A DNA stretch of 64,000 nucleotides, from NCBI RefSeq assembly GCF_042453785.1, contig NC_091674.1, positions 14,915,001 to 14,979,000 on the forward strand, written 5' to 3'. The notes under the pieces were generated by a model that searched no databases, had not been told where the DNA came from, and was given only the letters and a program-made list of their open reading frames with translations. The stretch comes from Malus domestica (Eukaryota > Streptophyta > Magnoliopsida > Rosales > Rosaceae). Of the stretch, positions 56,125-64,000 are shown piece by piece. Both the position numbers and the translations under genes were made by a program. Each line of letters begins with the position of its first letter. The first letter of the stretch is position 1.

Positions 56125-56889
56125 TTAAGATTTTTGCGCCATTGGTGTTTTGTCAACCAATGCACCTCCCACTGAAGCATCTAGCATTTGTCGCTCAATT
56201 GGAAGAAGTCCTTCATAAAAGTATTGAAGTAGAAGTTCTTCTTTCATTTGGTGCTGAGGACATGAGGCGACAAGAGCCTTAAAACGCTCATAGTATGCTG
56301 GAAAGGACTTTCCTTGGCTTTGTTGAATGCCACTAATCTTCTTCCTCAAGAGAATGACTCTCGAAGTGGGGAAGAACTTCTCTAAAAATGCCCTCTTCAT
56401 GCTTTCCCAAGAAGTGACCATCCCGGGTGCTAATTCATAAAGTCAATCTTTAGCCTTTTCCACAAGAGAGAATGGAAAAGCCTTCATCATCAAAATGTTC
56501 CCATCAACATTAATGGGTGTTATGCTCGAACAAACGACTTCGAACTCCTTGAAATGCTTGTTTGGATCTTCCATGGACAACCTATGGTATTTGGGAATGT
56601 GATGTAACAAGCTTGACTTCAATTCGAACTCGTTGGTCTTGCCTTGAGCAGCCAAGGGGTATTGAATGCAAAGGGGTGCGGCATTAGCCAACCCCGAGGC
56701 TGAGAGTTCTTTTATTGTACGATTGTCCGCTGCCATGACTTCTTCTTCTTCTTCAAATTCAGATTCAACCTCTGAACTTGAACTAGGTGGATTAGGTTCT
56801 GGTTGCTTCCTCTTTCGTCTCAAAGTTCTTTCAAAATCATCGTCGAACTCCAAGATGTTTGCACCAATGTGTTGAGAACTACAAATCAT
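56125..56889 (-). pseudogene. Gypsy gag (retrotransposon gag domain), one nonsense and one frameshift
   Basis: It starts MICSSQHIGANILEFDDDFE and continues KYHRLSMEDPNKHFKEFEVV, ILMMKAFPFSLVEKAKD. An in-frame TGA (about 56440) replaces the conserved Trp before LYELAPGMVTSWESMKRAFL, EKFFPTSR, ERFKALVASCPQHQ and LLQYFYEGL. Near 56130 the frame shifts (ALVDKTPMAQKS, then IANRAL in another frame). Gag forms the virus-like particle in the cytoplasm. Damage is slight, so inactivation is recent. Confidence 0.88.
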
Positions 56890-57039
56890 AAACTAATACC
56901 TAAAACAAGGAAACAAACACAATCTGCAACCAAGTATTAAGGCACGACAGAAACACAAAAAACACACACACAAACTCACGAATAAACATAAAAGAAAATA
57001 CAAAAGACACGACACAAACAAGGGATTAGCAAGTTTGCT

Positions 57040-57064
57040 AATCCCCGGTAATGGCGCCAAAATT
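57040..57064 (-). other. Primer-binding site of the gypsy derivative
   Basis: The minus strand after the LTR reads AATTTTGGCGCCATTACC then GGGGATTAG, the TGGCGCCxTTxCCGGGG form of plant gypsy elements. Confidence 0.85.
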
Positions 57065-59204
57065 TGATGTGAAAATTACTTGACACACAAATTAAACCCT
57101 ATTGTCGACAATTGTAGCAAAGATGTAAGTAGGGATCGTTCTAAACCGGGGATTAACTAGGGCTGCTAATCTACTCAAATCAAACTCTAAAACACTAAAC
57201 TAGACTTAAAAACACAAGAATAGACTCTCTAGACTCTAAATTGACCTAAAACATTTAAATTTGCCAAACTAAATGAAATTGACTCAATTCTAGACCTAAC
57301 AAGTACTTTGAATGAAATTAACACTTACTTTGACTCAAAAGATTAAAAGAAAACAGGTTGTACCTTAACTAACTCAGAATGTACTTAAAAGACTCAAAAC
57401 AGATTCTAGGGATGAAATTGGACGAATTTAAGACTAAATTAAGACTCAAACAATGTTTATGGACTAATTCTAACTTATATTGACTCAAAATACTCTAAAG
57501 AACCTAATTAGGACAAGTTCTGACCTAATAACATAAAACAGAAAAGGGGGTTTGATTTCTGACGAAATTGAATTAAAACTAAACAAATTGCAAATCAAAG
57601 TAAACTAAAACGAAATTAAGATGAATTCAAGGGTGAAAAGCTAGTTAGAGGATCCTTCTCCACTCATGAACATATGCAACATAAATCGATTTCCAGTATT
57701 GTTTCTTTAAACCATGAACGACAATGCCCCAAATTAATCGTGAATGCACAAATTAACTCTCAGATTTCCCTAAATTCATTGAATTGGATGAATGCATGTA
57801 ACAACCCAAATTATTCTTCTCAAGTTCCCTATATGAACAACATGATAGAGATACATTTAAAGATCATTAAATTCCATGGAAATCATAAGCATTGGCAAGG
57901 CAATTATAACTATGAACTGCATGATACTTTTGCCAAGAATCTACTTAACACGATTGTGACTAACAATCTCCACTACTTGTAATTCTAAGTTTCTAACGAT
58001 TAGGTGAAAGTCCCTTATAATTTAGCATTAGATTCAAGCATGCAAACTAAGTAGGCCTCCTTAATCAACACACAAGAATAAGTTATCAATCAAATAGATA
58101 AGTAAATCGCATTCGTGTTTTACGAAACAATAACTGAAAGGAATCAATTCATATTGACATATGTCCATGGCTTCAAATTCACCACTAACTAATAAGAGTT
58201 TAGTTCCACATGTTCATAGCAATTGAAAAGCAAATTAAAATAAACATCGAAACTGAAACGAGGGAAGAAAGAACTCTTAAAACTCCCAAGGATGCAGATG
58301 GTTTGCGCACAAGGCCCTCATTCATCAATGGAATGTACGACAAGGCTCTCCTTCTTCTCCAAAAGGTGCGGCAGAGATGTATATGGATGTAAGATGGTGT
58401 TTTGTGATGTAGAATGGTGGTTAGGGTTGCGGCAAGGGTGTTTTTGAGTGGTATGAAGGTGGTTCCGAATTTAGGCTTTAAAAACACATATATAGAGGCA
58501 CGGCAAAGCTAGGGTTTTCACAAAATCTGATGGGAAGAGGTTAGGGTTTTGGAGATAAAAGGCTTGGCCCATCTAAAGGAGAAAAAAACTAGGGTTTGTG
58601 CAGCTTTTTAGGCTTCTAGAAGTGTTAGGTGCGGCACAACCCTGGGGGAGATAAATTAGGGTTTAAACTTAGCAGATTTTAAGGCTTAGGGCCTAAAGAT
58701 TCGGTTTAGGGTTTAAATCAACAAAGAAAAGGGTTTTGGCCCACTTAGTTTTTGAAAAGGATTTGTAGAACCCAAATCCACAAGGAAAATGGCCTAACAA
58801 ATCAGAATCCAAGAGGGAAGAGGCTTGAGAGGTGCAGCAAGGGTTGGAACCAAGGTGAAAAAGGATTAGGAAACTTCCAATCCAAGAATAGAAACTTTCA
58901 AGAATGGAAACCTCCAACTTTAGAAACTTTGGCTTCCAATTATGAACTCTTTGTTCTTCATGTTCATTTCTTCATTTCTTGCCTCCTTTGATCTTCAATT
59001 TCATCCATCCATTTGGCTCCAAGCATGTGATATCCATTTTATGCTCAAAACTGCTCCAAAAGGCCCCAATTGCACTTTCTTGCCAACTTTGTCATTTGGA
59101 CCTATAAACACATGAAAATAGCTTAAAACACTATAATAACCACAAACTGACTATAAAAGTGCAAGAAAACAAGCTAACTAAGTCGCATAAATATGCTCCT
59201 ATCA
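57065..59204 (-). repeat. 5' LTR (2140 bp) of the gypsy derivative
   Basis: Identical in length to the other LTR. Low divergence by eye. On the plus strand it begins TGATGTGAAAATTACTTG and ends GCTCCTATCA. Confidence 0.93.
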
Positions 59205-59847
59205 GTGTGAAGAACTAAATTGTGACTGACAGGTTGAGTTTAGTAGATTGCATCTCATAACAATTACCGTGAATTACATAATTGAGTAGACATACTGGTT
59301 ATGATTTGTGTAGTATCCTGTAATTTTTCATTTAGCGTAAAGGGTTTCGATTATCTATATATGTGGCTAGACATAGCATTGGTAGATAGTTAGAAACACG
59401 GTTAGTATATTCTGACAGGAAATATTGACGATTCAAGGGATAATTGCTAGCAACATGGGAATAATTTGATGTTAATATGAATAACGGTATTAGATGGGAT
59501 TGAGAATGAGGAGCCTGATGTCCTAGTGCTTCCATATATTAATCTTTTATAATTCATTCAGTTTTACTTCGTGTTCGATCAATTGTTATTTTTACTTTCG
59601 TTTCGTTTCTTTGCATATTTGAATTTGTCAATGTAATCCTTCTTTTAGTTAAGTATAGTTTGAAGTCAATCTCAATAGTAAATTTAGGTTAATCTAATCC
59701 TTATTTGAACGACACTTTACTTATCACTATAATACTTGAACGATATTGTACACTTGCAATTATCAACAACAGTGAGTAAGTTGAATAAGCGTAACATCTT
59801 AATATTTTGGCAGCGTTGACACAAGTTCCTTACTTCATTATGCAAAG

Positions 59848-60058
59848 GGACAAGGATTGTTTGCCCTTCTTGTTCTCGTGCCCTCTTGTTTTGTGTGGTC
59901 ACAGTTAAGCCACGTCAACATTTTATATTGTTTTTTTTATAGAGATAATAAGACAAAAATGAATAGTAATATAAAATATTGACGTGGCTTAACCGTGACC
60001 ACACAAACAGGAGGGCATGAGAGGGCACAAGAACAAGGAGGGCAGACAATCCTTGTCC
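59848..60058. mobile_element. Mutator-type MITE (211 bp), perfect 9-bp TSD
   Basis: The arms GGACAAGGATTGTTTGCCC and GGGCAGACAATCCTTGTCC are nearly complementary, as are the inner GTGGTCACAGTTAAGCCACG and CGTGGCTTAACCGTGACCAC. TATGCAAAG flanks both sides (59839-59847, 60059-60067). Confidence 0.92.
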
Positions 60059-60256
60059 TATGCAAAGAGGTGCAATTGATGTCTGCAACAGAAGAAGGGA
60101 AGCAAAAAGAGAGAAAGTAGTTATTAGCAAGATTCACTGAACAAATTGACTTTTTGAACCAATCGGTAGTTGTACTACATTGCCAGACTCTAACATTCTG
60201 CATAGACATTTTAAGCCAATAACAGTACCTAAATGTTTTGGTTCGGGATAAATTAA

Positions 60257-60409
60257 AGAAAAACTAATGAAAAAGGTTTGAAAACTGTGAGTTTTAACGA
60301 AAATGACAAAATAAAGGGTAAAGTGAATAGTATCAGATTGACTTTATAGTGTTAAAATGTGATTTTTCGTTAAAGTGAACAGTACTGGAAGCTTTTCATT
60401 AAAATTCCC
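60257..60409. mobile_element. Short MITE (153 bp), 9-bp TSD
   Basis: It begins AGAAAAACTAATGAAAA and ends TTTTCATTAAAATTCCC, with ATAAATTAA on both sides. Internal AGTGAATAGTATCAG and GTGAACAGTACTGG are the inverted 'CTGTTCACTT'-type motifs of a MITE I know to be very common in apple and pear. Confidence 0.75.
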
Positions 60410-60499
60410 ATAAATTAAATCTTCTACCACTTCTGGTTCTAAAAATTCATGCGGCATGTGATGGATTTTACCACAATCCAGCACAGTATGTGAAAAAAA

Positions 60500-60705
60500 C
60501 CACCGCTGGTTGGTTTAGTAGTTGTGGATGAATTTCAAGCTCATATTCTACACGGCATGTTCTAAGTTCGATTTCTGGTGCTGATGAATCACTCGATGGT
60601 AGCCAATGACAGACTAAAATATCTCTGTGAGTCTTCTTGGCCCTCAAAAGGGTGGACTGCCGTATCAAAGCCACAAATTGATCCCATTTTAAAAAAAAAA
60701 CAGCT
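60500..60705 (+). mobile_element. Candidate tRNA-derived SINE
   Basis: TTGGTTTAGTAGTTGTGG (about 60510) resembles a pol III A box and AGTTCGATTTCTGGTG (about 60566) a B box, at tRNA-like spacing. The unit ends in an A run at about 60692. A target duplication is not certain. Confidence 0.45.
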
Positions 60706-61129
60706 CAGTCATAAAATGTTTTTGGTCTTAACCCAAATAACAATATATTGTACATTGCAATTTGCTAACAAAATAGAAAAAACATTGGAAGGTTGATACA
60801 ACTTCAATCGTGATGTATAGAAAAAGGTCAATGATCACACTAATTATATCATAAATGTTAATACCACACCTAACTTCTTAGTTAAATAGTTGAAGAGGCA
60901 CCATGTGATCCCTTAGTACCTATCAATCCCCATCCACCCCACCTACATGTTGCGCTCCCCTTCTTTACAAAATTTAGACGGTGCCACAACCAACATTGGT
61001 CGCTCTCTTTGCCATTGCAAAAAGTTCTCTTGTCACTTTGGTACAATACTTTAAGTTTAAGGTAAACTCTATGACACATGTAAAAGGGTTTACATGATCC
61101 TTTATTATGAGAGTTGATGCACTTGATAA

Positions 61130-62045
61130 TTTTTTATATGACCCGTTAATAAGATACAAAAACAACATAAAATAAAGGATTTCGAGTCAACACGATAGCT
61201 AATCGGGTCGTTATCTGGTCACCCGTAAAGAACTTGTTAATAACAAGTCCTTAACGGGTTTACACGCAAGTAACCCATTTCAACCCATTATGAAAAAAAA
61301 TATTTTGATGATTTTAAAGTTAAACTACTAAAAAAACTTACTATAAATACAATAGTCATATAGTCATAGTGTATATATTGTATATTAAATATGTATTATC
61401 GTATTATTATTATATTATTATTAATATTATTATTATTCTATATAAGTTTTTAAAAAATTAATTTTTATTTATTTATTTTTATCATAAGAGTTTCTTATTA
61501 TCATTACTAAGATAAATTTTACTTGACTTGTTGTCCAAAATTCAAATAAACTAGTATTGTATATTTTTTGTCAAAACTAATATTATAAATGACCTAACAA
61601 AGTTTTTTTTGCTCTTTCTCATACAATCATACTCATAAATATTAAACCCTCTTAAAAGTGAGATTAAAGCATTATAAAAACATTAAAAATAAAAATACTA
61701 AATTAATTTAAAAATACCAAACACATTAAAAAAATTATAATAACTAATTTATAAGTGCAAATACTAAGGCTTTTTCATTAGGCTCTTATTTTGGGATATG
61801 TAAGTGACGATGTGGTATGTATATACCAATATAGTATTAAGTTTTTCATTTGATTATTTATTTGTTTAAATATATTTTATTTAATGGGTAACGAGTTAGG
61901 TCATATTATCCATTAACATTAACGTGTCGAGTTCGGGTCATGTCATATTACTCGTTCATTTTAACAGGTGTTACACAACACGATCCGTTAAGATATCGGA
62001 TACGACACAAAAACGATACGCACACAAGAAATACAACACAAATGC
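61130..62045. repeat. AT-rich repeat with ACCCG/CGGGT-rich ends
   Basis: The ends hold many copies of motifs such as ACCCGTTAA, AACGGGTTTACACG, AACGTGTCGAGTTCGGGTC and ACACGATCCGTTAAG. The core (61290-61880) is very AT-rich. It resembles non-autonomous DNA transposons of plants with such ends, probably hAT-like, but I could not fix TIRs or a target duplication. No gene. Confidence 0.4.
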
Positions 62046-62111
62046 TAGGCCTAAGAGTTGAGCTTGTTATTTTGAAACAACGTGGAAGGTTAGATATATA
62101 GGCATCAGGAA

Positions 62112-62292
62112 CATTTTTGCTCACCACCGTAAACTATGGTTTATGCTCACCACCTTATTTATCACAGTTAGATGAGTTTGAATTTCGAGATTTGTGTAGT
62201 AGATAGGCACAAATCTCAAAATTCAAACTCATCTAACAGTGATAAATAGGTTGGTGAGCATTCCCACCACTTGAGGGTGGTGAGCAAAAATG
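62112..62292. mobile_element. Hairpin MITE (181 bp)
   Basis: CATTTTTGCTCACCACC and GGTGGTGAGCAAAAATG are perfect inverted ends. The arms pair further (TTAGATGAGTTTGAATTT / AATTCAAACTCATCTAA). A convincing target duplication is not seen. Confidence 0.7.
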
Positions 62293-63355
62293 GCACTCTA
62301 TAGACACTACTTCTACTTGAATTTACCTACTTTAGCCTCAAATTAGACTAAATTATCATCCCAACAGCCTGACTCAAGTTTCCACGCCAAGTTACTCTGT
62401 CACCCTGGTTCCGTCATTAGTCGGTGGGTTGACTCGTGTACATTCACATTTTAAATCATGTTTCGATGAGTTGATCGAAATTTAACTCGACTTTGTTTAC
62501 GCTAAACTGAAAAGAAATTATGCTAGTTGTCAATTAACTATCAAATTTCCAGCTCGTTACATACTCATGTTCTTACTAATAAGCAATGGTTTTTGCAGGT
62601 TCTTTGGTCACATCGGCAGAAATGGATAGGAACACAAATACAATGTGGATTTACCCCAAACTTAGGCAAACGATCGCATAAAGTTGATTAGCCCCATTAC
62701 CATTGAATTAAACAACAAAAAGATGATGTTTCTTTATGTAATCGGCGCCCATGTGGTGGGTGGGCCCACGAAAACTAAAAATCGGATTCCACAAAGACTT
62801 GCTTTTAATTTCTTAATTGACATGTACACCTTGCAACTATCAATAACGATTATGCATTATTGCATCTTTGATCACAATTGAGATAATTTCTAAGTTTTTA
62901 TTTTTTGCCACCCAAAACCCAAAAGGAATATATTTTTATCTTCTTCCTGTACCCCAATATTGTTGCATAAAGATTCTTTTCGGATTTTTTTTTTAAAGTA
63001 TTCTAAGAATAAATTCATTTTATCATTTAATCGTACATTATGCGGTCAGCTTTCGTTAGGTACTATTTGTGTTCTATTCTAAATAAAATATTTAAAATAA
63101 TTTTTTACCGCAAGCATGAACGAATAAGATGAACTCATTTCTAGGACCCTCACAAAAAAAAAAATCTGAATAGGATCCTATTCCATACCCCAATACCAAT
63201 ATACCCCCATTTCTTTTCTTTTGACACCCACTTCCACCTCCACCTCCCCCAAATTCCAAAGGCTTTGTAGTTTGCACCCTTCACTTTGTTGAACAAAAAG
63301 ACTGCCATGCTGGGTGGAAAATAATTTGTTTCAAGTTGGAGGGCATTTGAGCAAA
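62293..63355. other. Intergenic, no gene recognised
   Basis: AT-rich with short open frames only. A C-rich stretch at 63220-63255 is simple sequence. Confidence 0.45.
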
Positions 63356-63571
63356 TTAGGAGCCAAAGGGTGCCCTATGAGGAATGCCTTTTCTTCTTCT
63401 TGCTGCGGAAGGAGGTGGAGGCGGAGTGGGCGGGCATATGTCTTGTTGTGAGCCTTCACGCAACTCTTCTCTCCTCCCCATTGCCTCCTCATCCTTTGCC
63501 TCTAAGGTAAAGTTTGCATCCCCATTTCTATTTATTCCCGCAAGCTTCACCATTGCCAACCAAAAAATCAA
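63356..63571 (-). other. Small ORF of unknown reality
   Basis: 71 codons ending PPPPPSAARRRKGIPHRAPF. An acidic middle is followed by a proline run and a basic C-terminus reminiscent of processed plant peptide precursors. No signal peptide is visible at the N-terminus, and a plus-strand ORF overlaps it. Coding status is uncertain. Confidence 0.15.
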
Positions 63572-64000
63572 AAATTTAAGAAAGATGGTAACTTTTATTT
63601 ACAAAATTACACCCCATCAACCAATCTAAAAGGGTCGTGATTTTCACATTTCCGTTTTGTGTTTCTATCCCTTGTTTTTTTTTTTTTTTTTAATTTATTC
63701 AATCTAATGGCTAGAAAAAAGAAAAACCAGAGAGAACATAGTGCAAAAATCACTTCTCGTAAAAAAAATTCCAATTTAATGAATGTGATGGCTCATGAGA
63801 ATGATCATTGTCAGTGGTGGGTAAATGATGGTGATAGTGATGGAAATTAGATAAATGTGGGAATAAATTTATGAGCACAATGTGAAGCAAAGCAGGCAAG
63901 AAAAAGAGGGTTGTTTTTTAATTTGATTTTTGGAAATATACATAAAATAAAATTAATGAAATGCTAACCTTACAGCCGAGTGAGCAGAAACGAACAGGAT
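63572..64000. other. Intergenic, no gene recognised
   Basis: Contains a T run at 63675-63690. Nothing else supported. Confidence 0.4.

Larger units (their letters stand above)
50078..59204 (-). mobile_element. Complete 9.1-kb gypsy (Tat/Athila-like) deletion derivative
   Basis: Both LTRs are 2140 bp (50078-52217 and 57065-59204). On the minus strand they start TGATAGGAGCATATTTATG and end TTACTTGACACACAAATTAA-type sequence reversed (CACATCA end). GTGTG flanks the element on both sides (50073-50077, 59205-59209). The PBS TTTTGGCGCCATTACCGGGG lies next to the right LTR, and a purine tract AAGTGTGGGGGAATT next to the left LTR. So it reads right to left. Internal order is gag (56889-56125), gag/protease (55987-54659), then a tiny RT remnant (about 54290-54215) and long non-coding DNA. 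Most RT, RNase H and integrase are deleted. In the first ~215 aligned LTR bases I count five substitutions. Confidence 0.95.
49472..59796 (+). repeat. Old gypsy-type LTR split by the 9.1-kb element
   Basis: The left part 49472-50077 starts TGTTAGGATGATAATTTTC. The right part 59210-59796 ends AATAAGCGTAACA, so TGTTA/TAACA are inverted ends. A PBS-like TATTTTGGCAGCGTTGAC follows at about 59802. Without the insert it is about 1.2 kb. Internal sequence after 59800 is short and itself interrupted by a MITE at 59848. Confidence 0.65.

Noticed and set aside
58200..58487. 95-codon ORF, duplicated at 51213-51500
   Set aside because: It lies within the 2140-bp LTRs and is present twice only for that reason.
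60882..61168. Minus-strand ORFs rich in Cys/Trp
   Set aside because: No start context, no domain, overlapping frames; chance.

Overview
This is a stretch of plant nuclear DNA, dense in transposable elements. Introns, long AT-rich non-coding tracts, plant-type LTR retrotransposons, MITEs and plant gene families all point to a eudicot. Several repeats (the Cassandra LTR, a short MITE near 60.3 kb, the non-autonomous gypsy elements) look like those I know from Rosaceae such as apple or pear; that placement is inference.

Only three host genes look intact. (1) A two-exon secreted Ole e 1/extensin-family gene at 5810-7033 (+). (2) A seven-exon VPS37 subunit of ESCRT-I at 11180-13426 (-), one of whose introns uses a GC donor. 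(3) A single-exon ATL-type RING-H2 ubiquitin ligase at 29828-30835 (+). They belong to unrelated pathways and share no operon-like organisation.

Layout. 0-10.7 kb: degenerate Ty1/copia elements of one family in opposite orientations, with two outward-facing 272/273-bp 5' LTRs flanking the Ole e 1 gene, and a ~1.1-kb block present twice (start of window and 8.3-9.4 kb). 13.7-16.4 kb: a Mutator-like element candidate. 16.6-24.8 kb: an almost whole 8.2-kb PIF/Harbinger element with TIRs, TTA target duplication, transposase and Myb-like genes, subterminal CACGTG clusters and an inserted gypsy-type non-autonomous retrotransposon. 24.9-29.2 kb: a 1.16-kb fold-back element, a SINE, and a hAT element nested in a Tourist-like element. 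31-38 kb: an old gypsy element whose LTR contains a younger solo LTR. 38-48.8 kb: degenerate retroelement and DUF1985 remains, a solo Cassandra (5S-like) LTR, and a complete 4.15-kb LTR retrotransposon (43063-47215) with fragments of host genes inside it: a serpin, an IST1-like gene, and probably a PXY/TDR-like leucine-rich-repeat kinase. 49.5-59.8 kb: an old LTR split by a complete 9.1-kb gypsy deletion derivative with 2140-bp LTRs. 59.8-64 kb: MITEs, a SINE candidate and AT-rich repeat.

The strongest candidates for something unusual are the gene-capturing LTR element at 43-47 kb and the two-gene Harbinger element with CACGTG clusters at both ends. Target-site duplications were read directly by eye. 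Family names come from motif recognition without database searches.
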